Positions 11,530-23,134 of a DNA stretch of 64,000 nt are shown here, piece after piece. Each line of letters starts with the position of its first letter. The stretch's first letter is position 1. This DNA comes from Molossus alvarezi (taxonomy: Eukaryota > Chordata > Mammalia > Chiroptera > Molossidae). The stretch covers positions 38,777,488 through 38,841,487 of the forward strand of contig CM073897.1 in assembly GCA_037176705.1 (NCBI GenBank), given 5' to 3'. A program made the position numbers and the translations under genes. The notes under the pieces were generated by a model, which worked only from the letters and a program-made list of their open reading frames with translations, had not been told where the DNA came from and searched no databases.

Positions 11530-12055
11530 CAACCATGTGATAGGCATTGAATTAGGCAGTTACATGATTCCTTTGAATCTTCACAAGAACTCTTGATGCA
11601 AGTTTTATTCTTATTGTCTTATTGTAGGTAAAGTTTTTTTTAAGCTTTTACTTTCTAGAATGATGGTGACACCTCAGTAAACTGGTTTAAAAATCCACGG
11701 ACAAAGCAAATTAAAAACAAGCAACAGAATGAGTTTAGGGTAACAGAGGGAAAATTAATTTCCTACAATGATATGTATACATATTTTAACATATACATAT
11801 GGGTTATGTTATATATGCTAGCATTTATATGCTAATTTGGAGAATGAATGATGCAACTGTTAGCTAGAGAGAACTAAAGATTCAGAATTAATATATAGAG
11901 AGATGATAATTAATTAGAAATGTTTAAAAGACAACTGAATGGGCAATTATTTTGGAATATCAGGCTCCACAAAACCCATTTCAAGTTATTGGCCATCTGT
12001 GAGACTGAAATGAAGAACAGAGAGCACAGTTATATAAAAATACATGTTCTGCATT
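11530..12055. other. unassigned AT-rich DNA
   Basis: Nothing was recognised beyond short low-complexity runs. Confidence 0.4.
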
Positions 12056-12059
12056 ATCA

Positions 12060-12195
12060 GATTCAGGAATCTACAAAGTATTCAGCATTTTGCTAATAAT
12101 TTTTCTATATATTATCTCATCTAATCCTCAGAACAGCCCTGCAATATACATGTTATACTTTCCATTTGCCAATAAGAAAACTGAGCCTCTGAATC
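12060..12195 (-). repeat. MIR SINE fragment (antisense)
   Basis: 'atctcatctaatcctcagaac', 'agccctgcaatatacatgtta' and 'aataagaaaactgagcctct' are the reverse complement of the MIR 3' half. Confidence 0.8.
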
Positions 12196-12514
12196 TGTAA
12201 TAGATGCTGCCACCCAATCTCCACTGTCATAAAAGTAACCCTCAATAAGTGTCAATCACTTTTCTAAGGAAGGGAGATAAATTGTAGTCTTGAACTTCAA
12301 ATCCTTAAGGACTTTTGCACCTGGTCATAATTTTTACCTCTGTCCCACTTACTGCTGCTGTTCTGGATAATTTCAGACCCAAGATGATGAGTGTTTGCCA
12401 GTATGTGAGCAATTGTATTTTATGACCAGTCACTTGCTACTGTCACCTGTTACTCCATCCTCCCTGCTTCTACCTCATTGCTCAAGCAAGACAGCAAGTG
12501 CATGAACAACTCTA

Positions 12515-12995
12515 GAGGTTCCCACCTTATGATGGTTCAACTTATAATTTTTTTGACTTATGATGGTGTGAAAGTGACACCCACTCAGTAGAAACTGCAT
12601 TTTGAACTCTGGTTTATTCCTGGGCTAGTGATAGGTGCTATGATACTCTATGGTGATGCTGGGCAGCGGCAGTGAGCTGCAGTTTCTAGATTGCCACATA
12701 GTCATGAGGGTAAACAGTGTTTATTGGCCATTGTGTTTTGTGTTTTTGCATACAGTTATGTCTGCAAAATGCCCATCTGTGCTTTCTGCATCTGGTGAGA
12801 AGAAGAGGAGGAAGAAAATTACTGTTGAGATGAAATTCAAGATAATTGCCCAACTGTAGGCTAATGTAAATGTTCTGAGCATATTAAGGTAGGTGAGGCT
12901 GAGCTTTGATGTTTAGTATGCATTTTTGATATTTTAAATTTATGTTGGGTTTATTGGCACACAACCTCACTGCAATTCAAGGAGAATATTATCTT
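12515..12995 (+). mobile_element. Tigger-like DNA transposon remnant, internally deleted
   Basis: The ends read 'ccttatgatggttcaacttat' and 'tatgttgggtttattgg', typical of an old non-autonomous Tigger (pogo/Tc1-mariner) element. Between them an open frame (12650-12859) carries KKRRKKITVEMKFKIIAQL. This resembles the start of the CENP-B-type helix-turn-helix of Tigger transposases. It then runs straight into 3'-terminal sequence (gcccaactgtaggctaatgt). The catalytic domain is therefore missing. The family name is from memory and should be checked. Confidence 0.6.
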
Positions 12996-13357
12996 TAAAA
13001 AAGAGAGGACTATAAATCTGCAATAGAGAAAATTTCCCAGTCCAGAGTAAATGTAGCCAAAACCAGGTGAGGATGGGATTCCTAAATCTATTAGAGAAAT
13101 TACATCATTTTACTGTGTAAGTAGGTATTTATTTCTGAGACTGATCTCCTTCCCTGTGGGCTCTGCAGAGACAGGCAGGGAGCAGAGAATGTGTACTCTT
13201 TGTCACCACAAACTCCTTTTTAGAGTACCAAAATAGTGCTCAGCAACTAATTCATGTATGACGAAGACAACAACCTTATCAGCTTGACACCAATAATGTC
13301 TAAGGCAACTCTCATTTTACCACTGTAGACACATGAGTAAAAGGCAAGAGCCTCTAT
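12996..13357. other. unassigned unique DNA
   Basis: No repeat or gene was recognised. The right edge is the target site of the HAL1 insertion. Confidence 0.4.
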
Positions 13358-13368
13358 CCACAGCTTAC

Positions 13369-15537
13369 ATTTTATTTTTAATTATTTATTTATTTTTAAA
13401 ATCTTTATTATTGAATGTAGAATGTATTACAGATGTTCCTCATTTTCCCCCATTGACCCCCTCCTCCCCACTCCCACCCCCCTCCTGCCTTTTCCCACAC
13501 TATTGTCTGTGTCCATTGGTTATACATATAAGTTCTTTGGTTTATTTCTTCCCACCCCCCCAACCCCTTTCCCTTTGAGGTTTGTCAGTCTAGCAATGAA
13601 TTTGTGCTTCTTAATCCCTTCACCTTTTTCACTCATTCCCCCAACCCCCCTCCCAACTGGCAACCAACAAAATGTTCTCTGTATCTATGAGAATGTTTCT
13701 GTTCTACCTGTTCATTTTGTTTGTAGATTCCATTGTTGATAGATATGTATTCATTGCCATCTTGTTTGTTCATATATTTTATCTTTTTCTTCCAAAAGAC
13801 CTTTCATCATTTCATATAATAACGGTTTGGTGGTGATGAACTCCTTTAACTTTTTCTTGTCTGGGAAACTCTTTAGATGGCCATCGATTCTAAATGACAG
13901 CTTTGCAGGATAGAGTAATTTTGGTTGTAGGTTCTTGCTTTTCATCACTCTGAATATTTCTTGCCACCCTTTTCTGGCCTGCAAAGTTTCTTTTGAGAAA
14001 TCAGCTGACAGCCTTATGAGAACTCCCTTGTAGGTAACTAGCTGCCTTTCTCTTGCTGCTTTTAAGATTGTCTCTTTGTCTTGAACCTTTTGCATTTTGA
14101 TGATGATGTGTCTTGGTGTGGGCCTCTTGGGGTTCATCTTATTTGGAACTCTGTGCTTCCTGGACTTGTATGTCTGTTTCCTTCACCAAGTTAGAAAAGT
14201 TTTCTGCCATTATTGTTTCAAACAGGTTTTCGATTTCTTGTTCTCTCTCTTCTCCTTCTGGCACCCCCAAGATGTGAATGTTGGCACGCTTGAAGTTGTC
14301 CCAGAAGCTCCTTACACTATCCTCATTTTTTTTTCTTTTTGCTGTTCTGATTGGGTGTTTTTTGCTTCCTTATATTCCAAATCGATGGTTTGCTTCTCAG
14401 ATTTATGTACTCTACTATTGAAGCTGTGTAAATTATTCTTTATTTCAGTTAATGCCTTCTTCAATTCTGACTGTGCAACCATCCTTCTGATGGCCCTCTT
14501 TTATGCTCTTGAGGCCCTCACTAAGTTCACTGAGGTTCTCACTGAGTTCATTGAGCATCCTTATAAGCAGTATTTTGAACTCAGCATCTGTTAGGTTGCT
14601 TATCTCCATTTCGCTTAGTTCTTTTCTTGGGGTTTTGTTCTGTTCTTTCATTTGGGACCTGTTTCTTTGTCTCCTCATTTTAGCTGCCTCCCTGTGTTTG
14701 TTTCTGTGTATTACTTAACGAGCGGTATGGGGCTAGTTGAGACCAGATGCTGCTCGTTTGAAAGAATTTAGGAAAAACCTGAAGCAGGATCCAAGACAGG
14801 CCAATCCTATGGATAAGCAAGTGGCAACAGCTTGGGTGGGCCTGAAAGTGGGGTGGGGCGGGGCCTCAGGGAGTCACCAGGGCGGGGCTACCAGTGTGAG
14901 CCAGGTTGCTGGAGTCCCAGATATGGCGACTCTCTGTCGCCCCGGGGAAGGGCTCACCAAAGGAACAAAGGCCTCTGACAGCACCTTTGTCCCAGAGAAA
15001 GCCGCCTCTCCAGCCCTCGCTCCAGTGCCAAACAGCTCAGTTCTTCCCTGTATGTTTCTGGTGCCCCTCGAGCTGCCTCCCCTCCAAGCTGAGAGGGAGT
15101 GAGTCCGATAAGTCTGTGTGCGGGCCCTTTAAGAGGAGCTGCCTGGGGCTCCAGCCGCTTCAGCTTCCCTGAGCCTCAGTTCCTGCTGGTTTTTCCAGCC
15201 AGAAGTTATGGGGATTTCTCTTCCTGGCACTGCGACCCTGAGCAGGGTTCCTGGTGTGGGACGGGGACCCCTCAGTCCTCAGGAAGGACCTTCCCAGCCG
15301 AGGTATCCTCCTGATTTTTATCTGCCACACATGGGTGTGGGACCAGCCCGTCAGCCTCCTCCCCTCCTACCAGTCTGGATGTGGCTGCTGCTTTAATTCC
15401 GTAGTTGTAGGACTTCCATCAGCTTGATTTCAGGCGGTTTTGAATGATGGTTGTTCTGTAGTTTAGTTGTAACTTTGATGTGGTTGTGGGAGGACGCGAT
15501 ACTGCATTTACCTAGGCCACCATCTTGACCGGAAGTA
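13369..15537 (-). mobile_element. HAL1 (half-LINE-1: ORF1 only), near full length
   Basis: On the minus strand the element has a 5'UTR (15537-14700) opening with ggtcaagatggtgg, one ORF1, a 3'UTR with G-rich tracts (for example ggaggggggtggg) and a poly(A)-like end. No ORF2 sequence lies between ORF1 and the 3'UTR. That is the defining layout of HAL1, a known non-autonomous L1 relative. An 11-bp duplication ccacagcttac flanks it (13358-13368 and 15538-15548), and the right flank shows a TTTTT/AAA nick. It relied on L1 ORF2p supplied in trans. Confidence 0.85.
13751..14680 (-). pseudogene. HAL1 ORF1, frameshifted
   Basis: The N-terminal part (14678-14445) reads MRRQRNRSQMKEQNKTPRKE, followed by a predicted coiled coil (LNELSENLSELSEGLKS). 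The C-terminal part (14137-13751) has RPTPRHIIIKMQKVQDKE and LVTYKGVLIRLSADFSKE. It continues past the usual LLYPAKLSFRIDGHLKSFPD to end DKIYEQTRWQ. The middle RRM-like segment lies in other frames, so at least two frameshifts are present. It shares domain order with the L1 ORF1s here but has a clearly different coiled coil. Confidence 0.85.
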
Positions 15538-15548
15538 CCACAGCTTAC

Positions 15549-16284
15549 TTTTTAAATATGCCATCCTCATTCTATATGGTGCTTTTTTTTTTTTTGTGGT
15601 TTTATCTCCCCATTCTTTCTGTGGGATCTCCACTTTCAAACTCTTACCAAAACTCTGGCCTTTCTGCATGGATACCATTTTTTTTTGCAGTACCCTTAGG
15701 CAGAGACTGTCTGTTTTCTTCCACCGTATGCCTAAAAATTCCTGGAGATTTTGTCAACATTATTCTCTTTTTCCATTGTCACACACAAACATTTTGTCAT
15801 CCTGACTTTTATAAAACACTTCTACATGAGGCTCATAGTATTTAGTTATATCATATAGGTAGCTCTGTGTGGTTCTGAACTACTGGTTAGTCCCTCATAT
15901 TCATCCCTGCACCTGACCATATTTTCACTTCTCTTCCAATGCCTGTTATTTTAACAGATGATTTTCACACCCAACTGGATGATCTGTATTAGTCTCAAAT
16001 CTTCCCGACCTCCAATAATTTTCTCCTTTATTTTAGCTATTTCACACCCAAAGTCACATGGTAGTTATTGCAGGTACCACTTCAACTCTTGAAATGTTAA
16101 ATGACAATTGTGCTTTCTTACCCTTTCAGCTCTTCATTCCTTTTTGAGGGGGCAGTTTCTTTCCTTTGCCTTTTCTTCCAGTATTTTCCCCTTCATGACT
16201 TTACTTTCATTCACCTTAGACCAGTAGTGCATCAATCCAGTCACTCACTTTCAACATGATTTATGCCTTTTCCTCTATTTATTT
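15549..16284. other. unassigned DNA, possibly partly L2
   Basis: No repeat family is securely recognised. The piece from about 16200 has faint L2-like phrases that become clear after 16285. Confidence 0.35.
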
Positions 16285-16530
16285 CTATGGAATCTACCTT
16301 GGGTATACCACAGGCTCTTAGAACACAATATCTCCAAAACTTAACTCTTAATTTTTGCCACTAAACTCACTCATGTTCTTTAATTTAATTTTTGTTACCA
16401 AATTCACTCATGTTCTTTATGTTGGTGATCTGTGTCACACAAACAAGAAACTTTGGTGAGGTGATTTTTGACATTACTTTTCATAACCCTCATATCCAAT
16501 ACATATTTGAGACATCTCATACGTTCTTTT
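16285..16530 (+). repeat. L2 LINE fragment
   Basis: 'caatatctccaaaacttaact' and 'ggtgaggtgatttttgacatt' are decayed forms of L2 coding-region phrases. It is cut off by the HAL1-like element that follows. Confidence 0.55.
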
Positions 16531-16559
16531 TTAAAATTGTGAGTTATTTTATTAAACAT

Positions 16560-17240
16560 GTTTTTTTTTACTTTAAATAATTTTTATTTTTCAGTTGTAG
16601 TTGACATACAATATTATATTAATTTCAAGTGTACAACCCAGTGATTAAACAATATATAATATTAAGTGATCATCCCTATAAATCTTGTACCCATCTGACA
16701 CCATACATAGTTATCACAATATTATTGTCTATATTCACCACACTGTACTTTACACACCCATGAATATTCTGTAAGAACCAATTTCTATGTCTAAATCCCT
16801 TCACCTTTTTCATCCATCTTCCCAACTTTCCTCTCATCTGGCAACCTTCAAAATGTCCTCTGTTTCTATGAGTCTGTTTCTGGTCTGCTTGTTGGTTTAT
16901 TTTATTTTTTAGATTCAATTTTTGATAGATATGTAGTTATTGCCATGTTATTATTCATAGTTTTAAAATCTTTTTTCCCTTTTCTTTTTCTTAAAGAAGA
17001 CCATTTAACATGTCATATCAGTGGTTTGGTGGTGATGAACTCCTTTAGCATTTTCTTGTCCAGGAAGCTCTTTATCTGGGTAGAGTAATCTTGGTTGTAG
17101 GTCCTTGCATTTTATTAGTTTGAATATGTCTTGCCACTCCTTTCTGGCCTGCAAAGTTTCTGTTGAGAAAACATCTGACAGTCATATCGAGGCTCCCTTG
17201 TAGGTAACTAACTGCTTTTCTATGCCACCATCTTGACTGG
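16560..17240 (-). mobile_element. small HAL1-like element, internally deleted
   Basis: The minus strand begins at about 17240 with a 5' end like the HAL1 at 13369-15537 (gtcaagatggtgg). It jumps near 17222 into the ORF1 C-terminal domain (antisense of 'cctttctggcctgcaaagtttc', 'ttggtggtgatgaactcctt') and then runs into a 3'UTR. The 5'UTR and first half of ORF1 are gone while both ends remain. Confidence 0.7.
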
Positions 17241-17257
17241 AAGCCTTATGATTTCTT

Positions 17258-17366
17258 TCTTTCTTTCTTCTTCTTCTTTTTTTGTTTTGTTAATCCTCGC
17301 TGGAAGATATTTTTTCCATTGATTTTTAGACAGAGTGGGAGGGAGGGAAGGAAAGGAGGGAGGGAG

Positions 17367-17407
<41 letters not shown>

Positions 17408-17564
17408 CAATGTGAGAGAGACACTTTGATTGGTTGCCTCCTGCATGACCCTGACTGGGGTCAGGGATCAAACCTGCAACCTAGGTATGTGCCCTTGACC
17501 AGTAACCCAAGACCCTTTGGTCTGTAGGCTGACACTCTAACTGCTGAGCCAAACCAGCCAGGGT
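17258..17564 (-). mobile_element. Ves SINE with expanded GA tract
   Basis: This is an older minus-strand copy whose head reads, on the plus strand, 'ctgagccaaaccagccaggg'. A 20-bp imperfect duplication flanks it (17238-17257 and 17565-17584, one mismatch). Its CT-rich block has expanded into (GA)18 at 17369-17404. Confidence 0.93.
17369..17404. repeat. (GA)18 microsatellite
   Basis: This is an uninterrupted GA dinucleotide run inside the Ves polypyrimidine block. Confidence 0.97.
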
Positions 17565-17699
17565 TGGAAGCCTTATAATTTCTTAATGTATCTTCCACTG
17601 CTTGCATTTTCATCATCCCTTTATTCATGTCTTAGTGCACATTCTCATGATCTTTTGTCTATGAAATAATATTTTAAATTATTCTCTAGTGTAGAAGAC

Positions 17700-18346
17700 C
17701 TGCTTTATCTTCCTACTCTTTTCTTCCTTGAGCTTTGTGTGGCATTTGGAGCTGCTGACTATTCCCTCTTTATTTTTAAAATCTTTCTTCTCTTGTATTT
17801 TAAGAAATCACTTTCTCTTGGATTCCTTTACTGAGATCACCTTTCATCTTCATCTTTATCTTTTCCTTTTTCTGACCATTATGCCATATATTAAACATTG
17901 TTTCTTAGGACTCTGTCCTCATATCCCCCCCCCCCACCCCGTATCTTCCCTCTGTGGGCAAAGTCATTCATGCGTGTGATTTTTATCAATCACCCAAATA
18001 TGATTGATTTTTACTTTGTATCTCTAGGTTAGACTTTTATTTATTTATTTTTTTAATCTTATTTCATGTCTGTCTGCTTACTTACTTCTCTTCTCCATAT
18101 GAACATTATATAGACTCTCAAGTCAGTTATCAAAGCGTAAACTTGATTTTTTTCCATAGTATATTTATGTTTTACTCTTTTTCTCAGTTACTGACTGCAT
18201 GATGCCACCAAAGCAGAAAACTCTCTCTCTTTTACTCTTCAACATGTTGACAGCCCTAAACATCCTTGTCATCTGTGAGATATCTGTTCAATCTTAACTG
18301 CTAGTGTCATAGTCCAGGCTCTTAATATGACTTTATAGTAAGTCTT
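17700..18346 (+). repeat. L2 LINE, 5' part of a split copy
   Basis: 'gtttcttaggactctgtcctc', 'tatagactctcaagtcagtt' and 'tagtgtcatagtccaggctct' appear in L2 order. The copy continues at 18547 beyond a SINE and ends near 18950, making it the longest L2 remnant in the window. Confidence 0.7.
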
Positions 18347-18355
18347 ACCATGTCT

Positions 18356-18537
18356 GCCCTGGGTGGGTAGCTCAGTCGGTTAAAGCATTGTCCTTATACA
18401 CCAAGGATGCCAGTTTGATCGCTGGTCAGGACACACACAAGAAGTAACCAATGAATGACTAAATAAGTGGAACAACAAATTGGTGTTTCTTTTTCTCTCT
18501 TAAAAATTCAATCAATTAAAAGAAAAAAAGAGTAGTA
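18356..18537 (+). mobile_element. older tRNA-derived (Ves-like) SINE
   Basis: The head 'gggtgggtagctcagtcggtt' is closer to a plain tRNA than the young Ves heads. The body has 'gctggtcaggacaca', and the tail follows 'tctctcttaaaaattcaatca'. A short duplication accatgtct flanks it (18347-18355 and 18538-18546). It sits inside the L2. Confidence 0.82.
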
Positions 18538-18546
18538 ACCATGTCT

Positions 18547-18950
18547 TCTTCTCTTGTCCCCTAAACTTCAATTTCATGGCACTATATAAAGTTCCCAGGA
18601 CAAAAGAGGCTAATAATTTGACCCACATATAGCCATCTGTAGGTCCTTGTCCCTCTGATAATAACTATTTCTTTCCAAGAGGCAGCTTAAGTGTCACTTA
18701 TTTTCTGAAATCTATTTGTATCTTTGCATAAAACTAGCTATTCTATGCACTGTGTACTTCTTTGTAGCATGATAATGGAGGCAAATAAAACAATTTATTA
18801 CATTCATTTGTTTATAGATCACTTTTCCCTGTTGGATCAGAAACTCCTTGAGGGGGCAGCCACATCTTATTCATCTCTGTTTTCCACTGTGTAGGACAAT
18901 ATGTTGCTTAATAAATGCTTGATAAGCTTTTCAAACAAATGAAATAGAAG
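18547..18950 (+). repeat. L2 LINE, 3' part of the split copy
   Basis: It ends with 'aaactccttgagggggcagcc', 'tgtgtaggacaatatgttgc' and 'ttaataaatgcttgataa', the characteristic L2 3' terminus. Confidence 0.75.
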
Positions 18951-19385
18951 CTGTTTTTGAATACTAGATTTTCCAATTCACTTAATACAACACGATCACT
19001 GAAACTGCATTTAACACATGTTTACATTTTGATCCAAATTGCTATGGTTTTTTTAAAAATAAAATTTCATCTTCTGAATAAATAAAACCTCATTTTAAAA
19101 GATTATAGCCTCATGATCTATGAGCAGATTCCTTCAATCCCAGGTGTGCTCTTTGTTAAATGCATGGTTCTGCATATATTAGTTAATTTCTTGTGGTACT
19201 AGGAGGAAGTTGGGAAGAAATTCATGTATAATGTGTTATAATCTTTTTTTTTTCCACATGAGTGTAGCTTGTATAACTACTCCACCAGGAGGAAGTTTTA
19301 TGTAAATTTATGACACTAGGTTTGGGAAGAAGCAGTTCTCTCCTTATTATTCCTACACTCTTTAGTCTGGCCAGATGGCAGTTAC
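18951..19385. other. unassigned AT-rich DNA
   Basis: No feature was recognised. Confidence 0.4.
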
Positions 19386-19389
19386 TTCG

Positions 19390-19570
19390 CTGTAGGAAAG
19401 TGCAGTGGATAACAGAAGATAGGAGACGGAGCTCTAGGTCCACTGTGTACTGGTTTTGTGACCTTGCACAAGCAACTTAAATGTCCCGAGTCTCAGGTTC
19501 TTTTAAATTTGATTACTTCATAGGACATTGGGTCTGTCAAAGGACATCACGTATATGAAAGTACTTTGTG
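19390..19570 (+). repeat. MIR SINE
   Basis: 'gtgcagtggataacagaag', 'tgtgaccttgcacaagcaac' and 'gtctcaggttctttt' follow MIR order. Confidence 0.75.
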
Positions 19571-19604
19571 TCCCACAAACTGCAAGACAAAGTTCAGTAA
19601 AAAA

Positions 19605-19800
19605 GGCAGCATGGATAGGTTTAGGAGCCAACAGACCAGTTTCAAATCATGGTTTTGCCACTTTTGTGTGACTTTAGGCATATTACTGAACATCTTGGGA
19701 CATTACCTTCCTCATTTGTAACATGGGGATAATAACATCTACCTTCTGCAGTTGTGAAGATTAAAGGCATTGATGCATTTGTGACATTTGAGATACAGAA
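19605..19800 (+). repeat. MIR SINE
   Basis: 'aggcagcatggataggttta', 'gtgtgactttaggcatatta' and 'ctcatttgtaacatggggat' form a good MIR match, a second tandem-oriented copy 35 bp after the previous one. Confidence 0.85.
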
Positions 19801-20029
19801 ATTTTTCTGTAACTGGTGGCTAATACAGGTGAGAGTAGCATTTACTTTTTGAAATCCTCTATGCATGTGTTATATCCTGTTGACTGATCACCAACCAATC
19901 AATATAGTCTCTAATATGGATTAAACCTGACTAGGATCCTCTGTAGAACTGGGCTCATTAGAATTTAATACCCCTGGAGCTGTCCATACTCCTTAAAAAC
20001 AAACACATGCCAAATGTTTACTCTGCCTG

Positions 20030-20275
20030 AGAGTAATAATTATTGTAGTTTCCATGTATCCCTTGGAGCCACTGAAATGGGCCCTTTGTATGCCTTGTTT
20101 AAATTTCATGTCAGTTATACTGTAAGGTGGGCATGATTATTCTCTTCATTTAAAAATGATGAAACTTAGTCACAGAAATGATGTTTCATTTATGGACTAG
20201 TAAGGGGCAGGATCAGGAATGAACTGAGGTTTCTGATAGTAAACCCATGATTTTTCTGTTTCACTACAGAGACAA
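20030..20275 (-). repeat. MIR SINE (antisense)
   Basis: 'tactgtaaggtgggcatgatt', 'gatgaaacttagtcacagaaa' and 'tagtaaggggcaggatcagg' are in reverse-complement MIR order. Confidence 0.7.
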
Positions 20276-20399
20276 TAGGCCAAGCTCACTCCAGCACTTT
20301 GGCTCCTCCTTCAAAATCAACAGCATTGTCGAGTTCATAAATTTAGTTTGGCAAACACCAGCTCTGATCTTAGTGGGAGTCCTTACCTTTGATTAAGAC

Positions 20400-21070
20400 C
20401 CAGCCCTGTCTCAGGCATGAGTCTGGACCTGGGTCAGATTATGAACATCTGGGCCTTTATACGTTTGGCTTGTTTTCTACCTTTCCATTTTGGGAGCACC
20501 ACCTTACACAATCATGTTGATTTGTTTAACATTTATGTCATGCCAGCTATGTGCCTTGAAATTGTAGTAGGTGCTGAGGACAGTAGGATAAAAGTCTCAG
20601 TCTTTTTCCTCATGGAACTCTCAGTCCAGTAAAGTCACATAGGGATAATTACAATTTACAGTGTTTTGTGAAGTCAGCAGGCATCCTGATGGCTATGGAA
20701 GATTTCCAACCAAGGACAAGTATTTCCTTGAATACTCGAGGAATGAAGTCATTTTGAGAGGGAGAAAAGAGGGAAAGGGAAAGAAAATGGGTGCACAAAG
20801 CCTTGGAGATGTTCAACATTGGATCCTAATCAGATTGAGAAAAGTGTGGGGTGGGGGAGTGGGACATAGAGAGGCAAAGGAAGAGGCTGGGGGATTGATA
20901 GAGACCCAGATCACAGTGGACGTTGTCAGTCATGTTAAAGTAATTGGCATTAATGTTGCAGGCAAGAAGATATCATTGACATGTTTTAAGCATAAAAATG
21001 AATGGGTTAGAGTAGCAGTTCAGATAGACCTGTCTGACAGAATTGGAGGATAGATTGGAAGGATAGGCCT
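20400..21070. repeat. decayed ancient repeat, family uncertain
   Basis: Phrases such as 'gtcatgccagctatgtgcctt' and 'cctcatggaactctcagtcc' are seen in widely dispersed old mammalian repeats (L2-related in my recollection). A 130-codon open frame at 20661-21053 falls inside and is probably chance. Confidence 0.45.
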
Positions 21071-21389
21071 GGCAGAGGGATACCAGGTAGAGGTAATCTA
21101 GCTTGAAGATGCCAAAGACCTGGTCCCAGGTGGTGGTAAGTGGTGGGAGAGAAGTAGAGGATGCAATCTAGGAGGCTGACATGGTGTAACTTAGTGATGT
21201 GGTGGTATGTGGCGTGAGAGACCAGGAGGTATACAATAGGCCTGGTTTTCTATCCTCTGTGATTGAGAGGATGATGACTCCTCAGTTCCTGAGACAGACA
21301 GTACTCAGTAGGAGCAGGTTTCATGGGATGATGAGGACCACACAGGACATTGTCACCAAACCCCATGCTGGGCCTTTTCACCCTTAGCC

Positions 21390-21625
21390 TCTCCATATTC
21401 CACTGTCCAGGTCCTAGTTATTGTCCTCATTTCCTCCTGTCTGGTCTACAGCAGCAGCCTCCTGGCTGCCATCTAAACTCCTTGAGCTCATTGAACACAG
21501 CCCTGTCATGTCACTCTAACGCTGAATATCTTTTAATATCTCCAGGCTTAGAGAGGCCTGGAATCCAAGGCCTTCCACAGTCTCATCTCAGCTGACCTCT
21601 TCAGGCTTGCTCTCTACCACTCCCT
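21390..21625 (+). repeat. L2 LINE fragment
   Basis: 'gtctggtctacagcagcagcc', 'tcatgtcactctaacgctga' and 'ccttccacagtctcatctca' are ordered as in the L2 coding 3' region. Confidence 0.65.
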
Positions 21626-22099
21626 CCAGGCAGCAGCCTAATCTATTTGTAGGACAACACAAATAGGAGGCATAGAGAAGGGGTGTGTATGTGGCATTTT
21701 TTTTTTTTTGTCAAAAGAAATTAGGAAAAGTAAAGAAGTCCACCTATTAAAAAAGATAAAGGAGGTATCATGAATAAGGCAGGATCTGTTTGGACTCGGA
21801 GGAATACACGGGGAAAAGGTGGGTGACGAAGAGGAGGGAAGGTAGGGAGAACAGCTTATGCACCGGCACAAGGATGAGGTGTAGAAGAGAGGCGGAGAGG
21901 CAGTGGCAGGGGAGAAACTGCACTGACAAGAATAAAGGATGAGCCAGAGTCAAGTTTTGGGGTCACAAAGGGGGCAGTCTTGGCTTTGTAATCTAATAAC
22001 ATAAATTTAAATGTGCACATTTACCGATAATTCTATGTATATAAATTGTGTCTGGAAAATCTGTGTGAAATATCAAAACGCCCTGCGTTACTAAAGTAG
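21626..22099. other. unassigned purine-rich DNA
   Basis: A GA-rich stretch (about 21780-21910) gives long proline- and serine-rich antisense frames by composition alone. No gene was recognised. Confidence 0.4.
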
Positions 22100-22265
22100 C
22101 TTCAGGAGAAAACCTTTTAATTTGCACAGTGCTTACAGATCCCACACCTTTCCATCGAGGCCCAGAGAGGAGCAGTGCTTTGCTAAGGCCAGATTCAACC
22201 ACAGAGGTTTTGATCTCAATTCCAGGGGTCTCCCCACTGCAACATGCCTGCCTCCTTTACCATGT
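22100..22265 (-). repeat. MIR SINE fragment (antisense)
   Basis: 'ggcccagagaggagcagtgc' followed by 'ctaaggccagattcaaccaca' matches reverse-complement MIR. Confidence 0.65.
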
Positions 22266-23134
22266 TCAATGTCTAAACAATCATATGCTCTCGTTGAGTA
22301 AATCAGACTACAAGGGTAGCTTAGACGAATTGTCGTTAATTTCTTAAGGACTTTGCTAAGCATCTCTTTATTGATTTTCTCCAGTTGAGGAGAAGCTAAT
22401 AAAGAGAAAACAAATAACAAAAAACAAACAAAGAAAAAAACATGCCTCAGACTACACCTAGAAAGCTTCATAAATAAGGGCACACAGCTGAATACAACTA
22501 GAGAGGCAACACGAGACTTCAGTATGGTTTGCTTCACAAATTGGAATTGAATGAAATGACTTAGGGGCACCTTGATGCTGCTGTTTGAAACCGCTTCAAA
22601 TCTCCTAAGTATAGCATTTCTTCTGGAGAACTCTATTCCTGAATCCTCTGGTCTCTCAATCCTCTGTGAAGTGAAAGGTTGTGTTTCAAGATGATTGTGT
22701 TGAGAACATATATTTTCATTCCTTTAACAAGAAGTCAATGCTGTGCTTTGAAACAGTGTCAGGAGGAAATAGCTCAGGCCAAATCACTGGGATTTGACTT
22801 GTACAACAATATAGGATATATTGAGCTTGATTTTGGGCAGTAATTTTGAAAGGGAATTATCTTCTGAAAAGATATTCTTCCCAAACAATAAGAATTTAAG
22901 TGGAAAAAACCTAAGACTTTGTGAGATGCCTGGAATTATGTATCAGCCATAGAAAAAACTGTTCCTGAGATTTTTTTTTTTTTGACACACACAGACACAT
23001 CAGATCTCTGGCAGTGATAAAGATGTCCAGGTGTCTGTATGGAGATTGCCAAGACCTGAGGAGAGAGAGAAAAAACACACAGACAACAAACAGAGTTAGA
23101 ATTGATTGTGGATAAGAGTGATAACATTCTCTCT
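22266..23134. other. unassigned unique DNA
   Basis: No known repeat was recognised in about 870 bp. It is repeat-poor compared with the rest of the window. Confidence 0.4.

Noticed and set aside
20661..21053. 130-codon open frame as a possible gene
   Set aside because: It lies in decayed ancient-repeat sequence, has no recognisable domain, and is within the range expected by chance in 64 kb read in six frames.
21780..21953. Proline- and serine-rich minus-strand frames
   Set aside because: They arise from a GA-rich tract and have no homology that I recognise.
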